Virus record (IMG/VR): IMGVR_UViG_3300013102_000015
Location: 1-45,309 of that record
From: a virus
Length of the DNA: 45,309 nucleotides
Direction: 5' to 3' (one strand)
Every line of letters begins with the position of its first letter. Position 1 is the stretch's first letter. This document shows positions 22,883 to 31,572 of the stretch, piece after piece. The position numbers were made by a program, and so were the translations under genes. The notes under the pieces were generated by a model. The model saw nothing but the letters and a program-made list of their open reading frames with translations, was not told where the DNA came from and ran no database searches.

Positions 22883-23523
22883 TATAGCGATTTTAGGAAA
22901 TCCATAAATGTAATGAAATGGGATTCGTCTAAGTTTGTTAACTTAGTAGCGCCTAATTCATTAAGTTTAGCTACGATAGCATCTCGATTGGCGTCTACTT
23001 TTGCCCCCAATTCTACTTTTAAAACATCTAAGGTTATTTCAGAATCTGTTGATTTAGATTTCTTTTTATCCTCTTTCATATCGGTTTCAGTATCATTATT
23101 CTCTTCCTTTTCCGAAGTATCCTTATCCTCCTCTTTTTCTGAAGAGTTAAAGTGTCTTAATATAAGTTTAGCTAATTTAGCATTAGTATTTTTACCTTCA
23201 GTAGCGGCCCATTCAATACCAAGAGAAGAAGCTATAACTTTAAGTTCTTCATTAGGGATAGCTTTTAATTCATCCTCCGTGTACTCGCTTACAGCCCCTG
23301 CTTTTTCTAATTCTTCTGTTTTGAATTCCTTCGTAATCATAGCTTCAGATAGAAAAGCTGTACTAGGCGCTAAGGCTTCTTTTGTCATTGAACCCACCGC
23401 AAATGCAACAGATTCAGCTACATTTTGATTATTACCCCCTAGGGCTAATGTTAATTTACCTAATAATTCCGCATCCCCCGGATTATATGTATCCAGGTCA
23501 AGTGTAAGATTAATTCTTGCCAT
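22882..23523 (-). CDS. Unknown acidic replication-operon protein
   Basis: 213 residues. N-terminal globular part with LTLDLDTYNPGDAELLGKLT near 6-25, a low-complexity charged linker rich in Glu, Lys and Asp (about 128-160), and a C-terminal helical domain (LDVLKVELGAKVDANRDAI, about 168-186) ending DFLKSL. The linker joins two domains as in scaffolding or DNA-binding adaptors. It overlaps both neighbours, so it is translated with the XRE-like protein and DUF2800. Function not recognised. Confidence 0.6.
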   Translation of the reverse strand: MARINLTLDLDTYNPGDAELLGKLTLALGGNNQNVAESVAFAVGSMTKEALAPSTAFLSEAMITKEFKTEELEKAGAVSEYTEDELKAIPNEELKVIASSLGIEWAATEGKNTNAKLAKLILRHFNSSEKEEDKDTSEKEENNDTETDMKEDKKKSKSTDSEITLDVLKVELGAKVDANRDAIVAKLNELGATKLTNLDESHFITFMDFLKSL

Positions 23524-23938
23524 TTTGTTTATTGTTTAAAATTAAATTGTCTAATTCTGTGAAATACTGTGATAGAGGCATTGTATTAGCATCTACGATA
23601 ACTGCCTCATGAAATATAGAGTTTTTATGGAAAATCTTAGTTATCCATGTATCTCTGTCTAATTCGGCCCGGTAGTCCTCGTTTTCAAAAGCTAATGAAT
23701 TATCAGAAGCCTTACGAGGTAAGTTCTTCCAGTTGCCCTGTTCAAATAGTTCATTAACAGGTATCCCAGTAAGGAATGATAATTTTGAAACCTGCTCAGT
23801 ATTTAAAAGAGCTTCACCATTAATGACCCTGCTTAATGCTATCATAGGATATTTATTCTCAGGGAATAATTCCGCAGCCACTTTTTTTGTATCTAAATTA
23901 TATTTCTCTATGACAGAGGATAAGATAAATTTATTCAT
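23510..23938 (-). CDS. XRE-like protein heading the replication operon
   Basis: 142 residues. The first 65 residues form an HTH pattern: KKVAAELFPEN, then PMIALSRVINGEALLNTEQV as turn plus recognition helix, then LSFLTGIPVNELF, as in Cro/C1-type helix-turn-helix proteins. The rest is a mixed domain with WITKIFHKNSIFHEAVIVDA. It is the first large gene of the replication operon, two repeats away from repeat region 2, so it is the best candidate in the genome for the protein that binds AAACAAT palindromes. That link is inference. No repressor-type dimer domain is visible. Confidence 0.7.
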   Translation of the reverse strand: MNKFILSSVIEKYNLDTKKVAAELFPENKYPMIALSRVINGEALLNTEQVSKLSFLTGIPVNELFEQGNWKNLPRKASDNSLAFENEDYRAELDRDTWITKIFHKNSIFHEAVIVDANTMPLSQYFTELDNLILNNKQNGKN

Positions 23939-24108
23939 ATGATTATTTTAATTGTTACTATCCAGACTATGACATTCACACAGGCCAGAATTATAAATAA
24001 TTCTGACATATTATATTTTCTCTCTTTGTGTTGAGTTGCGATCCCTATAAATCCAAAAAGGTAAAGGACATATAGAAAAGATAAAAATGCTACTGTAAAT
24101 TTTTTCAT
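23935..24108 (-). CDS. Small membrane protein (57 aa)
   Basis: Start chosen at ATG 24108 (MKKFTVAF), 18 nt after the TATATTTG box; an upstream in-frame ATG at 24129 would overlap the promoter. Two hydrophobic segments (about 6-21 VAFLSFLYVLYLFGFI and about 39-56 FIILACVNVIVWIVTIKI). It overlaps the XRE-like gene by 4 bases and leads the replication operon. Function unknown. Confidence 0.6.
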   Translation of the reverse strand: MKKFTVAFLSFLYVLYLFGFIGIATQHKERKYNMSELFIILACVNVIVWIVTIKIII

Positions 24109-24126
24109 GTCGTTTTGTTTACATGG

Positions 24127-24134
24127 CAAATATA
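24127..24134 (-). promoter_or_regulatory. Promoter -7 box of the replication operon
   Basis: TATATTTG on the minus strand followed by leader CCATGTAAACAAAA, a variant of the shared leader. The -33 position lacks TTTG, so an activator bound in the adjacent repeat region 2 may be needed. An A/T tract (24135-24185) lies between it and the repeats. Confidence 0.6.
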
Positions 24135-24188
24135 CAATTAATATTTAAAAATAAAAATAATTTTTACAAAAATTTAAAAATATTTTGC

Positions 24189-24480
24189 CTAAACAATAAA
24201 TAAAAGTTATTGTTTAGACCTTAACTATATGAAAGTCAATATAGTTACAGGCCAAAATTACTCATTTTAAACAATAAACAATAAAACTTGCGCACCCTTA
24301 TATATGTATATGCGTTTTTATATGTGTTTTTATATGTGTATTTTAGGTGTATATTATCTATATACCATAATATAAAAAGATTTAATATATTTATTGTTTT
24401 ATTGTTTATAATACAAAAAAGCCCTCTGATAGAAGGGCTTTATCTTTAAACGATGTATTGTTTAAATTGTTTAAACTTGT
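24189..24480. repeat. Repeat region 2: candidate origin or operator array (no gene)
   Basis: About 290 bp without a gene. It holds the inverted repeat CTAAACAATAA...TTATTGTTTAG (24189-24217), AAACAAT/ACAATAAA direct repeats (24264-24289), TATATGTATATGCG near 24301-24314, TTTATTGTTTTATTGTTTA (24390-24408), the one-mismatch palindrome 24445-24466, and TTGTTTAA units up to the stop at 24481. Bases 24189-24320 align without gaps with 5138-5269; later parts drift by a 13-nt indel. Both regions have the same orientation and lie upstream of leftward operons: here the replication operon, at region 1 the terminase. Confidence 0.75.
24418..24441 (-). terminator. Terminator of the lysis operon
   Basis: AAAGCCCT (24418-24425) pairs with AGGGCTTT (24434-24441), 8-nt loop, with a T run (TTTTTT) in the leftward direction. 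It lies inside repeat region 2, after the last gene (24481-24702). Confidence 0.82.
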
Positions 24481-24702
24481 TTAAGATTTATTCAATTCAT
24501 CTTGTAATCTTAAGATTTCGGATTTTGTTCTCTCTAAAAGCTTGTATCTTTCATCTATGTAAATCTTAAAATCAGTATCGTATTCATCATAATTTTCGAT
24601 GAAAGAATTAAGTAGCACCTGAGTAGATTCTATTTGTTTTAATTCAGAATCTAACGCAGTGTTAACAAATCCCCCGATACTCTCTTTTGGTGGTGTTGGC
24701 AT
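24481..24702 (-). CDS. Small coiled-coil unknown protein
   Basis: 73 residues. A proline-rich start (MPTPPKES) and a long helical remainder, with heptad-like leucines (KLLERTKSEILRLQDEL) suggesting a short coiled coil. It is the last gene after the endolysin, and its stop codon lies at the edge of repeat region 2. A lysis-accessory role is possible only by location. Confidence 0.55.
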   Translation of the reverse strand: MPTPPKESIGGFVNTALDSELKQIESTQVLLNSFIENYDEYDTDFKIYIDERYKLLERTKSEILRLQDELNKS

Positions 24703-24715
24703 AATATAAATTTAT

Positions 24716-25273
24716 TTAAATTGATTTTATAATTTGTTCAAAAATAGTAGCATATGATGCAATAAGCCCCGCTTTGTCTGTGCCGTTTATACACTTTCTG
24801 GCATTTTTATAATCTTTATCTTTTAGATTAATATAATCTGATATTTTTTTACCTGTAAATGATCCATGAATAAATCCATAAATCATTATATGGAAAGCGT
24901 TTGCCGGATCCATAACTAAATCAGGATTATTTACAAAATCTACCCCCATTAATTTTGAAAACTTAGAGTAATTATCTTTCCAAGTTATCTGTACAAATCC
25001 CCTACCGTAATATGGATAATATCTTAAATTCTTTTTTCTCCATGCCTCTGCATTTGGTAGCCAGTAGGCCTCCCTCACAGGTAGAAATGTGGCTTTAGTC
25101 TCGTGAAATGTAGTAGCGAACACATATGACCATTGAGGAATAGATAGGTCCTTAAATGAGCTATCTACAAAATCTAAGAAGTTATCCAAGGCGTTAACCT
25201 CGTTTTGGTCTAATTTCCGGTTAGGATCTAATCGGGATCTGTACCCGACAAAGAAAAGTTTTCTATTTATCAT
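24716..25273 (-). CDS. Endolysin, GH19 chitinase-like (lysozyme-type)
   Basis: 185 residues. The GH19 fold is marked by TTFHETKATF near 54-63 (catalytic Glu58), a second acid Glu68 in VREAYW, and the YGRGFVQITWKDNY box at 89-102. It cuts peptidoglycan at the end of infection. No signal peptide, so export depends on the holin. It lies four bases into the spanin gene end and completes the lysis cassette with holin and spanin. GH19 endolysins are common in phages of Gram-negative hosts, including Bacteroidota. Confidence 0.92.
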   Translation of the reverse strand: MINRKLFFVGYRSRLDPNRKLDQNEVNALDNFLDFVDSSFKDLSIPQWSYVFATTFHETKATFLPVREAYWLPNAEAWRKKNLRYYPYYGRGFVQITWKDNYSKFSKLMGVDFVNNPDLVMDPANAFHIMIYGFIHGSFTGKKISDYINLKDKDYKNARKCINGTDKAGLIASYATIFEQIIKSI

Positions 25274-25878
25274 TTTGATCTGAATTTAGTTAATATTTTA
25301 GTCCACCATGTAGACTTTTTAATATAGAATATTCCTACTGTAATTCCAATAATTATTACACCTATTATAATCCAGGATAAATATACTCCTAAAGTAAATT
25401 CTTTCTTTACTACTTCTATGGTCTTACTTTGTGCCTCTGTAGCTACTTTAGAAATATTGTCAACTGCTACAGCTACAGTGGATGATTTGGAGTTAATAGC
25501 TTCTGATTTACTAATACCGGTATTTGAATTATCGGACTGAGAATTTGAATTATTGTTTTTAATGACAAAATCTGCTATTCCAGATATCCCTATAGATCCT
25601 ACCGTGTCACCATCTACGATATTATAGTAAATTAAAGGATTTTCTTTGTTTACTTTTCCTGATATCTCTACAGAAGATTTATTATCTTTTATACTGGCAG
25701 AATTAACAGTAGAAGACTCAATATTTTTTGATTCTTTTACACTCTCTTTAGTTTCAGCTTTTGAAGTAGATGAAGCCTCTACTTTTTTAGTCTCTGAAGA
25801 CTCTGATCTTAATACTTTTTTAGTTCTGCACCCTAAGATACATATACTAATCAGTATCAGTAATACTATCTTTTTCAT
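25270..25878 (-). CDS. Candidate one-piece spanin (u-spanin)
   Basis: 202 residues. The N-terminus MKKIVLLILISICILGC is a lipoprotein signal with lipobox ILGC (Cys17). Then comes a long Ser/Lys/Glu-rich periplasmic-type stretch, and near the C-terminus a membrane segment (VYLSWIIIGVIIIGITVGIF, about 168-187) with a basic cytoplasmic tail. This N-terminal lipid plus C-terminal membrane helix is the u-spanin layout of T1 gp11, which joins outer and inner membranes and fuses them. Position between holin and endolysin agrees. Its start lies 32 bases inside the holin gene. Confidence 0.72.
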   Translation of the reverse strand: MKKIVLLILISICILGCRTKKVLRSESSETKKVEASSTSKAETKESVKESKNIESSTVNSASIKDNKSSVEISGKVNKENPLIYYNIVDGDTVGSIGISGIADFVIKNNNSNSQSDNSNTGISKSEAINSKSSTVAVAVDNISKVATEAQSKTIEVVKKEFTLGVYLSWIIIGVIIIGITVGIFYIKKSTWWTKILTKFRSK

Positions 25879-26491
25879 CCTCGGTAAAATTAAATGATTT
25901 TTCTACTTTTTTAATCGCTTTATCCTGTATAGATTTAAATATTTTATCCATAAATTTAAAAATACCAGGCTTTGATCCTGTAAGGGATTCTAAATGTCTC
26001 CCTATACTTCCAAATTCATACCCGATTATAAGGGTCCACACAATACATATGCATAGTATAGATATCATCCAGGCTGAGCCACTTATAGACGGGTAATCTT
26101 TTAGTTTAATAACTTCAGTAAATATAGATAATCCCATCATAAGAGAAGCGATAAGAATAGTAGCAAATACTTTAGCAATAGTATCTATCAATCTGTCAGC
26201 ATCAAATTTTTCTTTACGAATTTTAATAGCTACTTTCTGCCCTAATATGAAGTCTATAAATATCATCCCCAGATAAATCATAATCATGAATACAGTAATG
26301 AAAATAGGGGCCCATACATTTTTCAAATCAGCATCCTTAAAGAACAAATCGTTAAGACTGCTTATCGTTATAGTAGCAAAAACAGAACTCCCGTATACTG
26401 CTATAAATACCTCGCTTTTCTTAAAGAAATTAGAAGGATTTAAAGATAATAATATCTTAAATAAGCTGCTTAAAAATGCTTTTATGAACAT
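25847..26491 (-). CDS. Holin, Phage_holin_4-like
   Basis: 214 residues with four to five hydrophobic segments (about 28-44, 58-80, 104-126, 138-160). IDFILGQKVAIKIRKEKFDA near 78-97 and YEFGSIGRHLESLTG near 155-169 match the holin_4 family of phages of Gram-negatives and Firmicutes. It forms holes or collapses the membrane potential to release the endolysin. Charged C-terminal tail of about 45 residues. It overlaps the upstream membrane gene by 10 bases. Confidence 0.78.
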   Translation of the reverse strand: MFIKAFLSSLFKILLSLNPSNFFKKSEVFIAVYGSSVFATITISSLNDLFFKDADLKNVWAPIFITVFMIMIYLGMIFIDFILGQKVAIKIRKEKFDADRLIDTIAKVFATILIASLMMGLSIFTEVIKLKDYPSISGSAWMISILCICIVWTLIIGYEFGSIGRHLESLTGSKPGIFKFMDKIFKSIQDKAIKKVEKSFNFTEDEKDSITDTD

Positions 26492-26868
26492 CGTATTAGT
26501 TTAATTAAAGTTAATCCTATAATTGAAAATAAAAATACCGGGTAAATTATACTATCGTACACCTCAAACCCAAACTTAAACATCAAAGCTAAAAAATTAA
26601 AGGTCTGTAGGAATAGAAATATAGACACCACTATTCGAGTGTAGATACAGGCGCTAAATTTACAAATTAAAAATAACAAAAATAAAGCAAATAGTAAACC
26701 CTGTACTGTTACGTGCTGCGGATACCCATTAATAAGATAATCACTTCCTTTTACGGGTCCTGTATACTCTTCAGATCTACATCTGATAAATGATATCAAT
26801 TCATTTACAGCAGAGGCAAAAACTACCCCCGCTGTCATGAAATCCAATATTTTTAATTTGTTCTTCAT
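26482..26868 (-). CDS. Membrane protein of lysis cassette
   Basis: 128 residues with four hydrophobic segments (about 9-28, 56-74, 76-93, 104-125). No family recognised, but its position directly before the holin with a 10-base overlap suggests a second holin, an antiholin or a lysis timing factor. The tail fibre gene lies upstream after 8 bases, so all are likely co-transcribed. Confidence 0.6.
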   Translation of the reverse strand: MKNKLKILDFMTAGVVFASAVNELISFIRCRSEEYTGPVKGSDYLINGYPQHVTVQGLLFALFLLFLICKFSACIYTRIVVSIFLFLQTFNFLALMFKFGFEVYDSIIYPVFLFSIIGLTLIKLIRCS

Positions 26869-26875
26869 AGGTTAA

Positions 26876-29395
26876 TTATTTTACTCGGTTATATTCTGCT
26901 ATATGTTCTGCCAGGAATATACGTAAATAATTTACAAAACTCTCTACTCCGTAGGTCATCGCATCAGAATCAAAGCTTTTAAAAGTAGGATTGAATCTAA
27001 AATTTTGACATACTTCAAACGTAGAGGCGTATAAAGCTCCTATAGATTTCATAGCAGATCCTGAGAAGCCAGGACCGTTATAATTATTAGAATTTCCTAC
27101 AAAATAATCATCTGATTGAGGAATCAGGGTAGGTGCTTTGTCTTTATATTTTATAGAAATTTCTTTTATAAACACATTTGCCGCGCTTTGTCCTAATTCT
27201 GATCCTAAGTTCAGCACCCATGCCATATTGTACAATTTTGGGTCTGTCTCTGGCACACCGTGGAAATTATGAAAGTCTATCCCCATAATTGTATTAGGTG
27301 TTATTTTTCCTTGCATCCATGTATAAATAGCTTGTGACTCTATCTCAGATAAAGCGCTAGGTCCCGGATATGTAGAATCCGTAGGAGTTCCCCCTCCAGC
27401 CCAAAAAACTGGGAAATTTCTATTTAAATCCACATTGTTAAAATTCTTTCTGGATCCAGCCCCTCCTCCTGTATTCCACCCGTGAGGATTGGCAAACGGA
27501 ATTATCACAAACTCAACATTAAATCTAAGATATTCTAAAAATGAATGATATTTATAGTTTGTGGTTAGTAGCTTCATAAACTCATATACCAGAAATGATG
27601 GGGTCTTCTCAAATCCATGAATAGAACAGTTTATAAATATCCTCGGTAAAGTTTGAGCGTTTTTCGCTGTAGGGTCTCCGGGGCCTAATTTGGCGGGTAA
27701 AAATGAATAGCCATATATCGGAAGCTTATTCGATGGATCTGTATCTGTAGGAGCATCTGTAGTAATAGTTTCCTTAGTCACGGTATATCCGGCAGGAGGA
27801 GAAGATACAAAAGCATCCCACTGTAATGCCCATTGTCTGCAATCCTCATAAGGACTTTTAGGTATTCCCGTTCCTGCTGTACCGGAATAACTAGGAATTA
27901 ATGGGGCAGAGAAATACTCCCCAAAACTTTTAGACCTTGAAAATTTAATAAATCCTAATGGATTGTTAAACGTTTCAGATTTTAAGTAGTGGATTCTGTT
28001 TATGTTACTGTTATTTACTACTCCGCTGTTTCCTTCCAATACTCTTTGCGTATTAGGAACTTGGCTCCAATCTATTGTTACTTTTCCATAAATCGTAGAA
28101 TTCGATAGCCTAGATGTGCCGGATCTTAAATAATAAGTCTTTACCCCGGAATGTAAATTAGCATCATAAGTCATAGATAATGCGTTATTAAATTCATCAG
28201 CATAAAGGAATACAGCAGGCTTAGATGTTTCAGCATAAATAAAACCTAAATAGGTTAAATTAGTACCTCCATAATTTTTACCCAGCCCATAAAGCACCAC
28301 AGTAGTGTTATCTTTAACGTTATAAAATTCAGCATCTACTATGGCTTTATTCAGCCAGAATTTTTCCACCTCTGTACGAGCTGTTTGATATGTAGAAAAT
28401 ATATGATTGTAAATAACATCAGTAACAGCTACAGGTTTAATAGGATAATCCGTAGTTCCTGAGGCGTTAATTAATCTATAACCTTTAGCCCCAAAAACAT
28501 CCTGCGAGGTTGAGTTTAGATTAAGTACATAAAATAAAATATAATCATCAACGCCTAAAGGAATAGTAGCGTTATTAGTCGCTGTTTGTGCCCTTGCTAC
28601 ATTAGTTCCTACATTATAAATAACAACATAATAGGTATTAACTGGAGTAGTGATAGTTTGCGCTGTTAAATTATATACTCCGGTAGCTGTAACTATTTTA
28701 TTAGAAGAAGCCCCTATAAGTGTTACACTATTAGCAACTAAATCAATAGTCAAAGTAGTGGCAAAAGATGTAAGAAGAGCCGGAGCTTTAGTATAGGGTA
28801 TATAAAGTTCCCAATTAGCATTGGCTCCCGGTACGGCTGAAGTTATAGCAGTTTTGGCCTTCCATAATAGACCTAGATATCTAACTACCTCTCCTGCTGC
28901 ATAAGGACCTACTACAAAATCTCTAACAGCTCCCGTTTTAATATAATTCATTAAAACAGTAGCGTTATTAGCGCTAGAAGCAGAAGTAGTAGAAGTAGAT
29001 GTAAATCCATCTATGACGGTAGGATTAGGAATCGCTATATTTGTAGATGTCCAAACGTTCTTAGCTCTTGAAACAATACCAATATTATTAGCAGGCACGA
29101 CAATACCGCCAGTGTTAGGATAGGTTCCCGCTTCAGCAAAAGCCCACACATCCCCATTAGTCGGAATAACTGTAGAAGGTTTTATATTTCCCAAAAATAC
29201 GGCTCCTGAAGTCGCTAAAGCTTTGACCTCATTGATTAGGTCTAATGTTTCTGATTTAGAAAAAGAGTCCAGTATATCTCTTTTTTCAGCATCTAATAAT
29301 TCTAGAGTTGATCCTACTCTAAGGGCAGTATTCTCACCCGGTAAAGTAGCTCCTTTTATTAGCTGTATGTTTGTTTTTAATTGTTCGCTGCTCAT
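26876..29395 (-). CDS. Tail fibre with C-terminal M14 zinc carboxypeptidase domain
   Basis: 839 residues. The N-terminus (SEQLKTNIQLIKGATLPGEN, then RVGSTLELLDAEKRDIL) is the fibre attachment type found in Bacteroidota phages. The long centre is rich in Thr, Val and Asn, consistent with a beta-structured shaft. From about residue 560 an M14 peptidase appears: HGFE near 592 (zinc His and Glu), NPHGW, VDLNRNFP near 655, a third zinc His in IDFHNFHG near 704, and catalytic Glu in TFEVCQNF near 791. All key residues are present, so it may cut peptides or crosslinks on the host surface or peptidoglycan. It lies between head-tail genes and the lysis cassette. Confidence 0.83.
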   Translation of the reverse strand: MSSEQLKTNIQLIKGATLPGENTALRVGSTLELLDAEKRDILDSFSKSETLDLINEVKALATSGAVFLGNIKPSTVIPTNGDVWAFAEAGTYPNTGGIVVPANNIGIVSRAKNVWTSTNIAIPNPTVIDGFTSTSTTSASSANNATVLMNYIKTGAVRDFVVGPYAAGEVVRYLGLLWKAKTAITSAVPGANANWELYIPYTKAPALLTSFATTLTIDLVANSVTLIGASSNKIVTATGVYNLTAQTITTPVNTYYVVIYNVGTNVARAQTATNNATIPLGVDDYILFYVLNLNSTSQDVFGAKGYRLINASGTTDYPIKPVAVTDVIYNHIFSTYQTARTEVEKFWLNKAIVDAEFYNVKDNTTVVLYGLGKNYGGTNLTYLGFIYAETSKPAVFLYADEFNNALSMTYDANLHSGVKTYYLRSGTSRLSNSTIYGKVTIDWSQVPNTQRVLEGNSGVVNNSNINRIHYLKSETFNNPLGFIKFSRSKSFGEYFSAPLIPSYSGTAGTGIPKSPYEDCRQWALQWDAFVSSPPAGYTVTKETITTDAPTDTDPSNKLPIYGYSFLPAKLGPGDPTAKNAQTLPRIFINCSIHGFEKTPSFLVYEFMKLLTTNYKYHSFLEYLRFNVEFVIIPFANPHGWNTGGGAGSRKNFNNVDLNRNFPVFWAGGGTPTDSTYPGPSALSEIESQAIYTWMQGKITPNTIMGIDFHNFHGVPETDPKLYNMAWVLNLGSELGQSAANVFIKEISIKYKDKAPTLIPQSDDYFVGNSNNYNGPGFSGSAMKSIGALYASTFEVCQNFRFNPTFKSFDSDAMTYGVESFVNYLRIFLAEHIAEYNRVK

Positions 29396-29406
29396 TTTAT
29401 GTTAAT

Positions 29407-29709
29407 TTAAATAAAAGTGTTATCAAATACAGGGAAGAAAATTTTAAAAGTGAATGGATTTTCATCATCGCCACAGACACATGAAAAGTTAAATACTAAT
29501 CTACGTATAGCTTCAAAAGTAGCAGGACTTCCATCGATTGTGACGTTAGAAATAGGTCCCAGATCAATAAGTTGTCCATTCTTCAAGTAGCGTAAAATAA
29601 CATGATTAGCTCTATTAATTTTAGCTTCATAAGCCCTTAAAAGTACTGATGAATTAACATCCGATGTTAATCTAAAAGAATGCGAATTTAGAAGAGTTAG
29701 ATTATTCAT
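29407..29709 (-). CDS. Small unknown virion-cluster protein
   Basis: 100 residues from the ATG at 29709 (MNNLTLLN), one base after the upstream stop. A longer frame to 29769 would overlap that gene. Beta-rich (FRLTSDVNSSVLLRAYEA), with two adjacent cysteines in FSCVCGDDEN near 75-84. A tail or fibre assembly factor or fibre anchor is possible. Family not recognised. Confidence 0.6.
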   Translation of the reverse strand: MNNLTLLNSHSFRLTSDVNSSVLLRAYEAKINRANHVILRYLKNGQLIDLGPISNVTIDGSPATFEAIRRLVFNFSCVCGDDENPFTFKIFFPVFDNTFI

Positions 29710-29710
29710 G

Positions 29711-30331
29711 TCATTTCTTTTTAATGGATTTATATCTAAAGCCTGTGGATACTTTTTTAGTCTTTCCACAACCGCACGAGCCTATACATCCGCAAGATAA
29801 TTGACAATTACACGAATCAAAATTAGTAAAATAATCTTTGTTTAAACAAAGATATTCTTTTATGGTTTTATAAGCTTCTGAAGCTTTATTTTTATATGAA
29901 ACCGCCAAACCGTTTAAATCCTTAATAGGCACAGCAGATGACCATTCATTAGTTTTGTATTTTAACCCGTTAGGGGTGTCATCAAATGGGTTAATAATTA
30001 TGTAATTAGCGTAGGAGTAATATACCCACATTAGTTTTATGCCTAGATGTCTCTGTAACTTTCCATTACAATCTAAGTAAGTACCTCCAAAAATAAGATT
30101 TTGCCATTTCTGTAAGTCCCCCGGGATGGGAGTACCTTCAGGTAAATTAATTATTTCTGACCATTTAGCCATTACATCAATCATAAATCCTGTACATAAT
30201 AGAGGCTCTACATCAAAAATATAAGCATCCTCTATGGATATACATAATTTATTCAAATTACAGGAAGCTGTAACCATTCCCGTGCATGCAAAATCGGTAG
30301 ATTTTATAAATATAAAATTATTGTTAATCAT
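29711..30331 (-). CDS. Cys-rich virion protein (head-tail adaptor candidate)
   Basis: 206 residues from the ATG at 30331 (MINNNF), which overlaps the portal stop by 8 bases; an upstream in-frame ATG at 30355 is less likely. The C-terminal end is cysteine-rich (CNCQLSCGCIGSCGCG, about 176-191) and basic. Its position right after the portal and the Cys-rich end resemble a class of connector proteins in Bacteroidota phages, possibly with metal or disulfide crosslinks. No named family match is certain. Confidence 0.6.
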   Translation of the reverse strand: MINNNFIFIKSTDFACTGMVTASCNLNKLCISIEDAYIFDVEPLLCTGFMIDVMAKWSEIINLPEGTPIPGDLQKWQNLIFGGTYLDCNGKLQRHLGIKLMWVYYSYANYIIINPFDDTPNGLKYKTNEWSSAVPIKDLNGLAVSYKNKASEAYKTIKEYLCLNKDYFTNFDSCNCQLSCGCIGSCGCGKTKKVSTGFRYKSIKKK

Positions 30332-31544
30332 TGGTAGGTACAGTTTTAGTTTCAACTACTATGGGAATTATATTTACTTCAAATCCGAACATACGTAATG
30401 TCTGCTCTAGCATAGATCTTTCGTACTCGTTTTGCTCCCAATAGAAAAGTTTCATTTCGGTATAAGTATCAGCAGAAGTACCAAACATAGCTCCGGATCC
30501 TGAAAACACTAAGGGCTCCGGGATATTATTAAAAGCTCCCATTATGTTCTGTCTAAGATTTTTAATAGTACTCTCAAACAATTTATCATCAAATTGCGCT
30601 TTTAATTGGTTTACTACAAAAGCTTTATCCAGATCCTTATCAATATTCTGAGGTACCTCTACTGTAAATACAGTACTTGAATTCTCAGCACCTAAGAATT
30701 CGGCTAATTCCTCATCAAATTCCTCTGCTGCATCCTCATCCTCTTCATATTTAACCACAATAGTTTTGCCTAAAAATCCTTTTCTAGTTTGGGTATTATT
30801 ATAGAGTGAAATTCTAAATTCTGTATCCATATCATTATATACAGAATCGCCTAAAGGGAGGGCATATATGTATTCTGGAGTTAAATTCAAATAGTAAACT
30901 TGTCCTCTATAATTTTGGATCAACTGTTCCATAGTAGGAGAGTCTATACCCTTTAATTTACAATCATTACGCATTTGGGCCCGGATAACTTTACTATCTC
31001 TATTATATGGATAATACCATTTATCCAGATCCTCATCAGAATTTAATAATCCTCCCTCGCAATTATCTTTTAGCGCATAAATTTTACCTGGATAATCTGC
31101 GTCATCTTCTTTAGATTTAGCCATTACAACATAATCTAAAACCTCAACTGCTCCGGGTTTAAAAGCTGGGATCCCATCAATCTGAGATTTATCCATGTCC
31201 ACTATATACTTGACACGAAAATATACTCCGTATTGATATGCTATACTTCTTGATGCCTTTCTAAGGATATCATTAATAAACAATCCTTTACCTACTGGAA
31301 AATTAGAGGCGTTACCCTGCCCTGCTATATATTTTGCCATAAGGTTGGCACATCTTCTACCTGTAGGAGAGTTATTTATAACTTTTTCAATCCTCAAAGG
31401 ATACATATTATCCGCATCCCTGGAGTATATTTTATCAGAAGTATTTTTATCGGCTTTGATCTCTCTACTAAATAATTCAGTATTTTTAGCCCGGTAAGTT
31501 CCCGGCTCATTTTTAGCAGATGATCTTCTATTACCCAAGTCCAT
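30324..31544 (-). CDS. Portal protein
   Basis: 406 residues. The N-terminal third contains NNSPTGRRCANLMAKYIAG near 57-75, the middle has strands around KIYALKDNCEGG, and the C-terminal part has FNNIPEPLVFSGSGAMFG near 340-357 followed by long helices ending YERSMLEQTLRMFG, as in portal clip/stem and wing regions of Bacteroidota phage portals. Shorter than lambdoid portals but consistent with this clade. It forms the dodecameric channel for DNA entry. It lies downstream of the capsid gene in the direction of transcription, an inverted arrangement, and after a strong terminator. Confidence 0.78.
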   Translation of the reverse strand: MDLGNRRSSAKNEPGTYRAKNTELFSREIKADKNTSDKIYSRDADNMYPLRIEKVINNSPTGRRCANLMAKYIAGQGNASNFPVGKGLFINDILRKASRSIAYQYGVYFRVKYIVDMDKSQIDGIPAFKPGAVEVLDYVVMAKSKEDDADYPGKIYALKDNCEGGLLNSDEDLDKWYYPYNRDSKVIRAQMRNDCKLKGIDSPTMEQLIQNYRGQVYYLNLTPEYIYALPLGDSVYNDMDTEFRISLYNNTQTRKGFLGKTIVVKYEEDEDAAEEFDEELAEFLGAENSSTVFTVEVPQNIDKDLDKAFVVNQLKAQFDDKLFESTIKNLRQNIMGAFNNIPEPLVFSGSGAMFGTSADTYTEMKLFYWEQNEYERSMLEQTLRMFGFEVNIIPIVVETKTVPTND

Positions 31545-31572
31545 ATTTAGGATGTTTATTAAGTTTCAAAAT

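Noticed and set aside
22835-23428. 197-residue Ser-rich plus-strand frame
   Set aside because: It covers two overlapping minus-strand genes with better composition and operon fit, and its serine-rich sequence mirrors their Glu/Lys codons.
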